Origin: Alkalihalobacterium chitinilyticum
Lineage (GTDB): Bacteria > Bacillota > Bacilli > Bacillales > Bacillaceae_F
Assembly (NCBI RefSeq): GCF_029028005.1
Contig: NZ_JAOTPO010000002.1
Coordinates: 372,001 to 436,000 of the forward strand
DNA length: 64,000 nucleotides
Reading direction: 5' to 3'
In this document: in pieces, positions 54,435 to 62,874 of the stretch
How the letters are laid out: each line of letters starts with the position of its first letter
How positions within the stretch are numbered: the stretch's first letter is position 1
Notes under the pieces: model-generated
Database searches by the model: none
The model's input: the letters and a program-made list of their open reading frames with translations, nothing else
What the model was told of the DNA's origin: nothing
Program-made: the position numbers and the translations under genes

Positions 54435-57041
54435 TTGTTAGAGTTTTTACGTTTTTCTGGAAAAGAGTCAATAGTTATTGATCCTTTGATAAAAGAAGTA
54501 AAAAATTCCTTCACCTATGAATTTTGGGTAAAACCTTTAACCGAGCATAAAAATTCAATTCAAACTTTCATAAAAAACTCTGGAATGACAGGCCAAAACT
54601 ATGTGATAGGTCCAGTACATGGCGGTACACACAGTATTGCGGGAGCTGGGATCTCAGTTGGTAAAAATGGTGTTACAGTATTTGAACATACACACAATTA
54701 TTTACCTGCAACCTTAGTATATGATGGAGAAATTCATAAATGGACACACGTCGCAGTTGTATATAAAGATAAAAGACCTTTTTTATATATAAACGGTAAA
54801 TTGGTCAAAAGTGGGCTTAAAAGCCTGAAGAATGAAGTATATGCATCGGGGATTATTGGAGGACTTCAACCTTATGGTTACTTTAATGGACTATTAGGTG
54901 AGTTGAGAATTTGGAGTTACCCTAGGAGTCAATATGAGATTAATAAGGATATGAACAAAAGTATAACTGGTGAAGTACAAGGTTTATATGGGTGTTGGAG
55001 TATATCTGGTAATGATTTCATTGAAGTAGGACGTTCCAAAACTAAGAGTCATGATATTAAACTCGTAAAAGAAGATATACAAATAAGTCAGGCTGCTAAA
55101 TCCGTTATGAAACAAACAGACGTTGAAACAATTGATGTAATTGTTTGTGTACACAATGCACTAGCAGATGTAATGGAATGTTTAGAATCATTAATGGTAA
55201 AAAAAACAATACCATTTAATTTAATAATAGTTGATGATGGGAGTGATAATGCTACAAAATCCTATCTGAAACACTTTGCAAATAAATACAATGTCCAATT
55301 AGTAAGGAATCGGGTAGCACAGGGATATACTAAGGCAGCAAACAAAGGATTAAAGCTATCAAGGTCTAATTATTCTGTATTATTAAATAGCGATACAATT
55401 GTTACTCAACATTGGTTGGAAAAGCTTATTCAATGTATGGAATCTGAAAAACACGTAGGTATTGTAGGTCCAGTATCTAATGCTGCAACATGGCAATCTG
55501 TACCTAAGGTTACTGATGGAACAGGTTGGGCAACTAATCCGTTAGATCTAACCGTAGAGGAACAATCTAGAATTGTTGAAAAGGCATCGACTAAAAGCTA
55601 TCCTGAAGTTCCTTTGTTAAACGGATTTTGTTTAATGATAAAAAGAGATGTTTTGAATAGGATAGGATATTTTGATGAAGTAAATTTTGAGCATGGGTAT
55701 GGTGAAGAAAATGATTTTTGTTTACGTGCTACTAGTGCAGGGTTTAAGCTGAAAGTTTCTGAAAATTGTTTTATCTACCATAAAAAATCAAAGAGTTATA
55801 CGGAAGCTAAAAAAAGTATATTAAAAAAACGTGCAAATAATTCTTTAAACAAGAAATTTAGCTTAGAAGAAATTAAAAAGGCAACTGACGCTTTGAAGTT
55901 AAATGAGAAACTTCAATTATTAAGAAGCAACGTTCTTCAAGGTATAAATAAAAAAATACCGGAAAATAATAATCCGTTAGTATTATTTGTTCTCCCAGTA
56001 AAAGGAGGGAATGGAGGGGTACATTCCATCATTCAAGAAACCATTGGGCTGCAAAAAATAAATATAAATGCAAAAATAGCAATAAAAGGTAAGTTAAAGA
56101 AAGAGTACCTTGAAAATTACCCAGAAGCCAAAGACTATTTTCTATATTTTAAGGATGAAGAGGAGCTAATTAGGATTTCTCAACATTTTGATATCGTAGT
56201 TGCAACCATTTTCTCTTCTGTATCACTTGTCAAGAATATTATAGATAAATATCCGTATATTAAATCTGCGTACTATATCCAAGATTACGAGCCTTGGTTT
56301 TTCACAACAGACCATCCATCATATCTTCAAGCCATTGAGTCTTATGAATTATTACCCAACATTTATGCATATGCTAAAACGAATTGGATTTGTAATATCG
56401 TAAAGAAAAACCATGGCCTGAATGTTCATAAAATACAACCTAGTTTAGACCAATCACTATTTAATTCAGGTTTTGAAAGAGTGGTAGATAATAAACAAGT
56501 CCGTATTTCCGCAATGGTTAGACCAAAGACGCCAAGAAGATCACCTAAAGAGACAGTAGAAGTCTTAAAAGAAATAAAAGAAATGTATGGGGATAAAGTG
56601 GAAATCTCTACATTTGGTTGTACAAATGATGAGTTAAAAAAGTTAGAAGACTCGGATCGTTCGCTCTTTAAAAACTATGGGGTCCTTAAAAGGCACCAAG
56701 TCGCAACGCTGTTGAAAGGGACAGATATTTTTATTGATTTATCTTCGTATCAGGCTTTTGGACGTACTGGATTAGAAGCGATGGCTGTTGGGTGTTGTGT
56801 AATACTGCCTGTTATTGGTGGTACGGATGAATACGCAGTTCACAATGAAAATAGTTATCTAGTCAATGTTCAACATAGAGAAAAGGTTATTGAATATATT
56901 TGCAGGTTAATAGATGACCATGAAATTCGCCAATATTTTTCTCAAAAAGCTATAAGAAGTGCAAGACGTTATTCTATTGAAGAAGCAGCGATATCTGCAG
57001 CTAATTTCTTTTTAGAAATAGTACGGAGTGAGAGTCATTAA
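54435..57041 (+). CDS. LamG domain fused to a family 2 and a GT-B glycosyltransferase
   Basis: An 868-residue three-part protein. Residues 1-205 are a LamG/concanavalin-like beta sandwich (SFTYEFWVKPL, WTHVAVVYKDKRPFLYINGKLV, YFNGLLGELRIWSYPRSQYEI). Residues 235-460 are a GT2 domain: IDVIVCVHNALADVMECLESL, IIVDDGSDNAT, LLNSDTIV, LLNGFCLMIKRDVL, GYGEENDFCLRA. Residues 515-868 are a GT-B/GT4-like domain with PVKGGNGGVHSIIQE, YYIQDYEPWFF and DLSSYQAFGRTGLEAMAVGCCVILP. It starts with TTG after GAGGTG. Such enzymes build complex glycans; the LamG part could bind the growing polymer. Confidence 0.85.
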   Translation: MLEFLRFSGKESIVIDPLIKEVKNSFTYEFWVKPLTEHKNSIQTFIKNSGMTGQNYVIGPVHGGTHSIAGAGISVGKNGVTVFEHTHNYLPATLVYDGEIHKWTHVAVVYKDKRPFLYINGKLVKSGLKSLKNEVYASGIIGGLQPYGYFNGLLGELRIWSYPRSQYEINKDMNKSITGEVQGLYGCWSISGNDFIEVGRSKTKSHDIKLVKEDIQISQAAKSVMKQTDVETIDVIVCVHNALADVMECLESLMVKKTIPFNLIIVDDGSDNATKSYLKHFANKYNVQLVRNRVAQGYTKAANKGLKLSRSNYSVLLNSDTIVTQHWLEKLIQCMESEKHVGIVGPVSNAATWQSVPKVTDGTGWATNPLDLTVEEQSRIVEKASTKSYPEVPLLNGFCLMIKRDVLNRIGYFDEVNFEHGYGEENDFCLRATSAGFKLKVSENCFIYHKKSKSYTEAKKSILKKRANNSLNKKFSLEEIKKATDALKLNEKLQLLRSNVLQGINKKIPENNNPLVLFVLPVKGGNGGVHSIIQETIGLQKININAKIAIKGKLKKEYLENYPEAKDYFLYFKDEEELIRISQHFDIVVATIFSSVSLVKNIIDKYPYIKSAYYIQDYEPWFFTTDHPSYLQAIESYELLPNIYAYAKTNWICNIVKKNHGLNVHKIQPSLDQSLFNSGFERVVDNKQVRISAMVRPKTPRRSPKETVEVLKEIKEMYGDKVEISTFGCTNDELKKLEDSDRSLFKNYGVLKRHQVATLLKGTDIFIDLSSYQAFGRTGLEAMAVGCCVILPVIGGTDEYAVHNENSYLVNVQHREKVIEYICRLIDDHEIRQYFSQKAIRSARRYSIEEAAISAANFFLEIVRSESH

Positions 57042-57086
57042 ACTTTATTTATAGGATAAACTTTTTCCTTTAGGAGTGAAAGTATA

Positions 57087-57899
57087 ATGAATTTACCTAA
57101 TTTTCTCATCATTGGTGCACAAAAGTGTGGAACAACTTGGCTTTACGATATGTTAAATCAACATCCTGAAGTATATATGGCAAAAAAGAAGGAACTAGAA
57201 TTTTTCAGTTACTCAAAAAATAACTTAGGGGATATCAAAAATTACACAAGTAATTTTCTAGATGCTAATGGGAAGACGGCTATAGGAGAGGCGACACCAA
57301 GTTATTTTTGGAATGCAAATAACTATTCTAAATGGAATTTTAAACCCAATGGGTTTGAAAAGGATATTCCAAAACAAGTCCATGAGACTTTAGGATCCTC
57401 AACTAAACTTGTACTATTGCTCCGTAACCCAATTGAGAGGGCAGTCTCAGCGTACTTCCACCATTGTAAGAAAAATAGAATTTCATTTCAGAATGACTTG
57501 CTAGATGTCGGGAAGTATCATGGTATTATTCATATGGGGTTTTATTATGAACATTTAGTAAAGTGGTTTGAATTTTTTAACCCAGAGAATTTTTTAATTA
57601 TTATCTACGAAACGGATATAAAAGAAAACAGTAAGGAAACATTGAAAAGAACCTTTAATTTTTTAAACGTGACAAATACGTTCATGCCTATAAACCATAT
57701 GACAGAAATTCATAAAGGTATGAGTAGAGTAAAAATTGATAATAACTACTACGTATCTATTGATAGTAAAAGTGGTATTAAACATCAACAGTTAGTAGTT
57801 AATAAACAAACAAGAAAAAAACTTAAGGAAATTTATAGTGAAGATATACTAAAACTCTCAAATCTATTAAACAAAGAGTTAGTTACACTATGGCAGTAA
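57087..57899 (+). CDS. PAPS-dependent sulfotransferase
   Basis: A 270-residue sulfotransferase of the eukaryote-like P-loop type. The 5'-phosphosulfate loop is GAQKCGTTWLYDMLNQHP (Gly10 onward), and the 3'-phosphate-binding motif LLLRNPIERAVSAYFHH supplies Arg113 and Ser121. Further family segments are KELEFFS, IGEATPSYFW and a late HKGMSR. It resembles heparan- and carbohydrate-type sulfotransferases in layout. It follows the LamG-glycosyltransferase gene by 45 bases. With sat and cysC in the window, the donor PAPS can be made locally; the acceptor is presumably the glycan. Confidence 0.9.
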   Translation: MNLPNFLIIGAQKCGTTWLYDMLNQHPEVYMAKKKELEFFSYSKNNLGDIKNYTSNFLDANGKTAIGEATPSYFWNANNYSKWNFKPNGFEKDIPKQVHETLGSSTKLVLLLRNPIERAVSAYFHHCKKNRISFQNDLLDVGKYHGIIHMGFYYEHLVKWFEFFNPENFLIIIYETDIKENSKETLKRTFNFLNVTNTFMPINHMTEIHKGMSRVKIDNNYYVSIDSKSGIKHQQLVVNKQTRKKLKEIYSEDILKLSNLLNKELVTLWQ

Positions 57900-57975
57900 A
57901 TATATAATTATTCCTATCAATTAACCTACTAAGAAATAAAGATATGATAAAAATTTTTACTTTGAGGGGGATAAT

Positions 57976-59070
57976 ATGAAAGGACTAGATAAACCTACAC
58001 TAGGAATATGTGTTGGACGTAAAGAGAATAAAAAAAGAAAAGCTTTTCTGCTCATGGTCAGGAGAAGGTTGGTTGAGTATAAAAATAACCATTTCAAGGA
58101 TGTAATTGTTTTTACAATGGATAAATTATCCCTTAGTAATTTCACGGTAACAGGAGAACGTTTTCACTGGTCAAATGAAGAAATAATGAAGGAAACAGGT
58201 ACGTATCCTTTACCAGATGTTGTTTATATACAAAGTGAATTTCATTTTGATGAACTGCAAGCACTCGAAAAGGTGTTGCCGGGAAAAGTTTTTAATAACC
58301 ATTTTTATACAAAGTATGAATGTATAGAAATTCTGTCAAAAAATAATTATCTTCGGCCACATATACCAGAAACTAGTTTACTAGGGAACTTAGATGACCT
58401 CCATACCTATACAAAAAAATTTAATCAGTTCTATCTTAAACCAGTTAAAGGACATAGTGGTGAGGGGATCTATTATATAGAATTATTAGGGAATGGAAAT
58501 GTTAATTGTGTTGGTAAAAGAGAAAAATTTATATTCGATAACTGTTCCAATTTAGTAGAATGGTTTCAACAATACTTTCAACCCAATATATATATGGTAC
58601 AAGAAGCAATAACTACAAAAAAATGGAAAGAAGATAAATCCACCGATATCCGTTTAAATATGAACAAAAATGGTAATGGAGTGTGGGAAGTTAGTTTTTT
58701 AGTTGGAAGAATAGCAATGAATAAAGTATTTGTAGCTGCAGGAGCTGGAAACAATGTATTAATTTATATAGATCACTTATTAAAGCAATTATTTTCTGAT
58801 AAAAGCCATGAGATAATAAAAAAATCAATTATAGATCTGGGTTATAGTATTTGTAAAACCTTTGATAAAACAAAATATAATATGGGCGATCTGGGTATTG
58901 ATTTAGGCATGGATAACCAGGGAAAGTTATGGATCTTTGAAGTTAATCACCTTCCTCACCCTTTTCATAAATTAAATGATAAGTCTTTGACTTTGCCATT
59001 TGAATACGCTTATTTTTTAACACAAAAGAAAGGTAACTTTAAAGAAATATTAAAAAATCTAGTGAAGTAA
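57976..59070 (+). CDS. YheC/YheD-family ATP-grasp spore coat-associated protein
   Basis: A 364-residue protein of the YheC/YheD group. The N-terminal LGICVGRKENKKRKAF and FHWSNEEIMKETGTYPLPDVVYIQ lead to an ATP-grasp core: FNNHFYTKYECIEILSKN, FYLKPVKGHSGEGIYYIE, MVQEAITTKKWKEDKSTDIRLNMN, and a metal-binding IDLGMDNQGKLWIFEVNHLPHP. YheC and YheD are spore coat-associated in B. subtilis. The ATG follows TTGAGGGGGA. It is the last plus-strand gene of the cluster, closed by a terminator. Confidence 0.88.
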   Translation: MKGLDKPTLGICVGRKENKKRKAFLLMVRRRLVEYKNNHFKDVIVFTMDKLSLSNFTVTGERFHWSNEEIMKETGTYPLPDVVYIQSEFHFDELQALEKVLPGKVFNNHFYTKYECIEILSKNNYLRPHIPETSLLGNLDDLHTYTKKFNQFYLKPVKGHSGEGIYYIELLGNGNVNCVGKREKFIFDNCSNLVEWFQQYFQPNIYMVQEAITTKKWKEDKSTDIRLNMNKNGNGVWEVSFLVGRIAMNKVFVAAGAGNNVLIYIDHLLKQLFSDKSHEIIKKSIIDLGYSICKTFDKTKYNMGDLGIDLGMDNQGKLWIFEVNHLPHPFHKLNDKSLTLPFEYAYFLTQKKGNFKEILKNLVK

Positions 59071-59085
59071 AGTAAAAAAAGTGTT

Positions 59086-59117
59086 GAAATGGAGGATTAT
59101 CTCTATTTCTTTTTTTT
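59086..59117 (+). terminator. Terminator after the ATP-grasp gene
   Basis: GAAATGGAG pairs with CTCTATTTC around GATTAT, followed by eight T residues. Confidence 0.8.
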
Positions 59118-59139
59118 GTATTAATTTTTTCATATATCA

Positions 59140-60111
59140 TCAGTGGTCTTGAATAATCCCTAATATATTACTTAGGCGGTGAAGAAAAGTTTCACTTTTT
59201 ATTACCCTGTTTCTAGCATTTGAAGCAATTCTGTTTCTTTCTTCTTCGTTTATAAGATAGTAGTCAATTTTTTGTAATAAGTCTGTACAATCCTCAAAAG
59301 CAATAATTTCATCTCCTTCAACAAAATGTTTTCCAAGATCAGGTTTATTATCAATAAGCTGAAAGGCTCTACATCCCGCTATATCAAAGGTTCGATTATT
59401 TAAACTTTGATTGTAAACTCCTTGATTATTTCGATTATATTTAAACTTAGAAGAGCGGTGAGTGTTTAATATAATTTTAGACTGATTATAAATAGAAGCT
59501 ACAGTACATGGCTCAATCCAATAATCAATGACGTTGTAATTATGAGTTGTTTTGTAGTCTCCAAGTGATTGAAGCCATGTATTTCCTGCAGTAAGAATCG
59601 AATAAGAGGTGTGGTCGAGTAAAAATTTTATAGTTTTTATACGCTCAGGGTAAGGAAATCCTACTAAGCTAATATCATATTTATACTTTTGGTTCGTTTG
59701 AGGTGGGGAGTATATAACAGGATCTGTTCCAAGTGGCAGATAATAAACATTATGATGTCCGTATTTTTTGTACAATGGAACACAGGATGATTCGATGGTG
59801 AATATATATTTGAAGTAATGGATTATTTTTATGGTTTTGTCAGTGTAATAAGGGTCTTCGGTTAGCCATATAGCCGTCGTACATTTCTGTTCTTTGATCC
59901 AGTTAAGAAATGAATTCCGGATATTAAATCGTGCCATAGTCAGTATTATATCGGGTTGAAAAGAAGAGACGAGTGTGTTAAGTGTATCAATGTTAGTGTA
60001 ATCAGAACACGTTCTTACTCCGTGGTTTAATTGAAGTAAACCATCAATGATGGCATGGTCAAAGTAATGATAGAGACTATTATTGACAGTAGGAATATAG
60101 AGTATTTTCAT
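59140..60111 (-). CDS. CgeB-like spore maturation glycosyltransferase
   Basis: A 323-residue GT-B protein resembling CgeB, which affects the outermost spore layer of B. subtilis. Landmarks are FQPDIILTMARFNIRNSFLNWI, TAIWLTEDPYYTDKT, YLPLGTDPVIYSP, YDISLVGFPYPERIKTI and the C-terminal NNRTFDIAGCRAFQLIDNKPDLGKHFVEGDEIIAF. I choose the ATG at 60111, nine bases after AAGGAGTG; an upstream start in frame has no site. It converges with the ATP-grasp gene. Confidence 0.85.
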   Translation of the reverse strand: MKILYIPTVNNSLYHYFDHAIIDGLLQLNHGVRTCSDYTNIDTLNTLVSSFQPDIILTMARFNIRNSFLNWIKEQKCTTAIWLTEDPYYTDKTIKIIHYFKYIFTIESSCVPLYKKYGHHNVYYLPLGTDPVIYSPPQTNQKYKYDISLVGFPYPERIKTIKFLLDHTSYSILTAGNTWLQSLGDYKTTHNYNVIDYWIEPCTVASIYNQSKIILNTHRSSKFKYNRNNQGVYNQSLNNRTFDIAGCRAFQLIDNKPDLGKHFVEGDEIIAFEDCTDLLQKIDYYLINEEERNRIASNARNRVIKSETFLHRLSNILGIIQDH

Positions 60112-60142
60112 AACTATATACACTCCTTAAGTTAGTCCAAGT

Positions 60143-60183
60143 AAAGAAGACCCCAAAGAGGGGATAACCACCTTTTTGGGATC
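60143..60183 (-). terminator. Terminator after the gene at 60190
   Basis: On the minus strand, GATCCCAAAAAGGTGG pairs with CCCCTCTTTGGGGTC around TTAT, followed by TTCTTT. It lies between the 60190 gene and the CgeB-like gene. Confidence 0.7.
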
Positions 60184-60189
60184 ACATGG

Positions 60190-60678
60190 TTAAAAATTAA
60201 TAATGATTTTATTAAGAGCTCCTACCCCTTGGCGTAGTTCGTTAAAATATACAAATCCTTCAATAATCACTGAATTTTTTTCAGCAGGTTTTTTTAGTGT
60301 TAAATCAAAGTTTGAGAAAAATAACTTGTCACCTGATGCTAATTCTTCACAATCAATGGGTTTCAACCAATACTCTCCTGACTGTTTCACTCTTTCTTTC
60401 CGTTCGGAGTTAAGGTGTTGCCACTCCATCGAATTGCTAGCGTCAACAATCATTTCATTTCGTAAAGTTCCTTCGATTTTGCCACCTAATTTCCCGCTTT
60501 CAGCTGGCTTAAGACGAATACAAATAACTGGCGTATGCAATGTTTCTTGACTTATATTTTCGATAATAAAATTCCCTATAATAAGTACTTCCTTTTCTGC
60601 TTCTTCCATTTCGGGGAGAACAACTGAGTAATTAAAAAATGCTTGGCTTTTTAATTGTTGTTGAACATCATCGGTCAT
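60190..60678 (-). CDS. Unknown protein, 162 aa, probable spore-associated
   Basis: A soluble protein with beta-strand-rich composition: FNYSVVLPEMEEAEKEVLIIGNF, NISQETLHTPVICIRLKP, SGEYWLKPIDCEELASGDKLFFSNFDLTL and VIIEGFVYFNEL. No signal peptide, no membrane segment and no catalytic motif is seen. GGAGGTAG precedes the ATG. Placement beside a CgeB-like gene and the repeated Cys-containing proteins suggests a spore role. I do not recognise the family. Confidence 0.65.
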   Translation of the reverse strand: MTDDVQQQLKSQAFFNYSVVLPEMEEAEKEVLIIGNFIIENISQETLHTPVICIRLKPAESGKLGGKIEGTLRNEMIVDASNSMEWQHLNSERKERVKQSGEYWLKPIDCEELASGDKLFFSNFDLTLKKPAEKNSVIIEGFVYFNELRQGVGALNKIIINF

Positions 60679-60881
60679 TTAACTACCTCCTTATTTCCAT
60701 TACCTAATTCATATGTATGTAATTAGAGCCGCATATATTTATATAGCTGAAAATAAGTAGCTAGTTGGGAGAGAGTATATAAATAATAATTTCTTATGTA
60801 ATTTCCACATATGCCCTGGACATATGTCATGTACTATTTTTCGTAAATGAATATACATATAGTAAAGAGGGAGAAGAAGAT
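60679..60881. other. Gap between the 60190 gene and the first paralog's terminator
   Basis: AT-rich DNA holding the promoter of the 60190 gene on the minus strand; I see no gene, repeat or clear promoter. Confidence 0.4.
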
Positions 60882-60909
60882 AAAAAAAGAGGAGAGCATC
60901 TCCTCTTGA
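60882..60909 (-). terminator. Terminator after paralog A
   Basis: On the minus strand, AAGAGGAGATGCTCTCCTCTT is followed by TTTTT, 13 bases after the stop. Confidence 0.8.
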
Positions 60910-60921
60910 AATGGTTTTTTA

Positions 60922-61650
60922 TTAATAATCGTCAGGTACAGGAAAGATTTCTGGGCATTGTGGTGGAAACTGAAGTGGCGGACAAGTAAACGGTACTTCA
61001 GATCGAGGTTGACAGAATTCCGCTTCGATTTCAAGCTTTACGATTGCTTCCATTTGAATGTTTTGGCACATGTTAATGGAAACATCGATTTGTTGGAAAG
61101 TCGGATCTCCTTCTTCATCTTCCTCACAAATTAAATTCACATCACACTCGAAGTCAGTAATTTCGCATTGTAAAAATGTCCCTTCTGGAGCACATAAGAA
61201 AAACTTTTCAGCGACAGCGAATGATTGAGGAGCAGATGTACACACTACAGTTCCAGAGGCATTTCTAATTTGGAGAATATAATAACCTTTTTTAAGCACT
61301 TTAACTCTTTGAAGTGTTAGTACTTCACCATCTGGAAGAGTAATATTTACATCTTGTCGTCCATGAGGTTGTGTTATTTCTTTACAAATGATGGCACCAG
61401 GTGCTAATGGATTTACTGGGTTACCGTGGGCATCAGTTAGAATACACTCAATAGACAATTTCCCCATTTCCGCTAATTCGGCACAAGGATCTACACAATC
61501 AGCACCATTGCATTTGAACTTTAACGTCTTTAATGCTTCATGGCCTGTGAATGATTGAAGAGGGACATCTGCTTGACGAGTTACCCAATCATACACTTTT
61601 GGTACTTTGATACAAAGTGTTTCTTTTTCATCTTTTTTGGACTTAAACAA
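60922..61650 (-). CDS. Paralog A of an unrecognised Cys-containing spore-like protein family, 242 aa
   Basis: A soluble protein with no signal peptide. The N-terminus has the shared ETLCIKVPKVYDWVTRQADV, then beta-rich segments (ECILTDAHGNPVNPL, HGRQDVNITLPDGEVLTLQRVKVLKKGYYILQI). The C-terminal shared block reads FFLCAPEGTFLQCEITDFEC, FQQIDVSINMCQNIQMEAIVKLE and ends in Pro-rich CPPLQFPPQCPEIFP. About ten Cys are scattered through it. I take the TTG at 61650, ten bases after AAAGG; two earlier TTG codons fall before or within that site. The gene has its own terminator. Confidence 0.75.
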   Translation of the reverse strand: MFKSKKDEKETLCIKVPKVYDWVTRQADVPLQSFTGHEALKTLKFKCNGADCVDPCAELAEMGKLSIECILTDAHGNPVNPLAPGAIICKEITQPHGRQDVNITLPDGEVLTLQRVKVLKKGYYILQIRNASGTVVCTSAPQSFAVAEKFFLCAPEGTFLQCEITDFECDVNLICEEDEEGDPTFQQIDVSINMCQNIQMEAIVKLEIEAEFCQPRSEVPFTCPPLQFPPQCPEIFPVPDDY

Positions 61651-61810
61651 AATGATCAATCCTTTCAATTGTTGTTTAGGTAAAATGTCTAATTTATAGT
61701 ATGAACTTTAGATTTATATGTGCCAGTCTATATTTTCGAATAAATTCGTAGATAAAAAAGTAGTTAGTAAAAAATTTAATAGGTAAATGCAACGACAAAA
61801 TTGCCCATCA

Positions 61811-61840
61811 AAGAAAAAAGAGGGTGGCGGCCCTCTTTTT
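61811..61840 (-). terminator. Terminator after paralog B
   Basis: On the minus strand, AAAGAGGG/CCCTCTTT around CCGCCA is followed by a TTTTC run, eight bases beyond the stop. Confidence 0.8.
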
Positions 61841-61847
61841 CACTACA

Positions 61848-62558
61848 TTAAGATGGAAAGATTTCTGGACATTGTGGTGGAACATGGTGTGGCGGACACT
61901 CAAACGGCAGCTCCTGACGTGGTTGACAGAAATCTGCAGTTATTTCTAGTTTTACTAAAGCTTCCATTTGAATATTTTGGCACATGTTAATAGATACATC
62001 GATTTGTTGAAACTCTGAATCTCCCTTATCATCTTTATCACAAATTAAATGCGCATCACATTCAAAATCAGTAATTTCGCATTGTAAATATGTTCCTTCA
62101 GGAGCACATAAGAAGAATTTTTCAGCAACAGCAAAATGTTGAGGTGCGGATGTATAGACAACCGTGCCCGCCGCATTTGTCACTTGAACGACAAAATAGC
62201 CTTTTTTCAATACCTTTACTTTTTGTAGTGTCACCACTTCACCATCTGGAAGCGTAATTTCTACCTCTTGTCGGCCATGTGTTTGAGGAATTTCAGTACA
62301 TAGTATTGAACCATGTTTTAATGGATCAACAGGATGACCAGCAGAGTCTGTCACGATACAATTGATTGATAATGCCCCCATACCATCTAATTCAGCACAA
62401 GGATCCAAGTATTTTCCATTAAAATTCAGTTGCTTTAAACCTTTCTCCCCTGTGAAAGCTTGAAGCGGTACATCCACTTGACGAGTCACCCAGTCATATA
62501 CTTTTGGTACTTTAATACAAAGGGTTTCTTGGCGTCCCTCAATTGGTTTAATCTCCAT
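61848..62558 (-). CDS. Paralog B of the unrecognised Cys-containing family, 236 aa
   Basis: Colinear with paralog A: ETLCIKVPKVYDWVTRQVDV, PLQAFTGEKGLKQLNF, INCIVTDSAGHPVDPLKHG, HGRQEVEITLPDGEVVTLQKVKVLKKGYFVVQV, then FFLCAPEGTYLQCEITDFECD, FQQIDVSINMCQNIQMEALVKLE and a CPPHHVPPQCPEIFP end. The ATG at 62558 follows AAAGGAG. It differs from A mainly in two short acidic loops. Each copy has its own promoter region and terminator, so they are expressed separately. Confidence 0.78.
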   Translation of the reverse strand: MEIKPIEGRQETLCIKVPKVYDWVTRQVDVPLQAFTGEKGLKQLNFNGKYLDPCAELDGMGALSINCIVTDSAGHPVDPLKHGSILCTEIPQTHGRQEVEITLPDGEVVTLQKVKVLKKGYFVVQVTNAAGTVVYTSAPQHFAVAEKFFLCAPEGTYLQCEITDFECDAHLICDKDDKGDSEFQQIDVSINMCQNIQMEALVKLEITADFCQPRQELPFECPPHHVPPQCPEIFPS

Positions 62559-62874
62559 ATTTTATTTTTCTCCTTTCGAGCATTGTTATAGGGTTCCTTC
62601 CCACTTTTATACTATGTAAATGCCCTTTTTTGGTGATGAGAAATTTTTAAAATAGTATTAGATCCCTTGTGATTAGGTCCAGCAGCCATAATATTCAATT
62701 TGAGTAATTGTTTGATAGTAACCGTAGCTGATCCAAAAGAGGATGAGATATTTTATAACTGGAATGACTCCCGCCTCTTTTTTTGAATATAAAACTAAAA
62801 TGGATGATTGTCCTTTACAGAACTGAATGGTCTTCATATTATATATTATCTTGATAGAAAGAGAGGTGAGATAA
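62559..62874. other. Intergenic region with a lone plus-strand terminator-like hairpin
   Basis: About 316 bases between divergent genes. A hairpin of the GAGGCTGACT type (AAAGAGGATGAG...CTCCCGCCTCTTTTTTT, 62735-62784) points in the plus direction although no plus-strand gene ends before it, so it may attenuate transcription into the 62875 gene or be a repeat remnant. Nothing else is recognisable. Confidence 0.5.

Noticed and set aside
62735-62784. Terminator of an unseen plus-strand gene
   Set aside because: No open frame with a ribosome site precedes it on that strand; treated as attenuator or repeat remnant.
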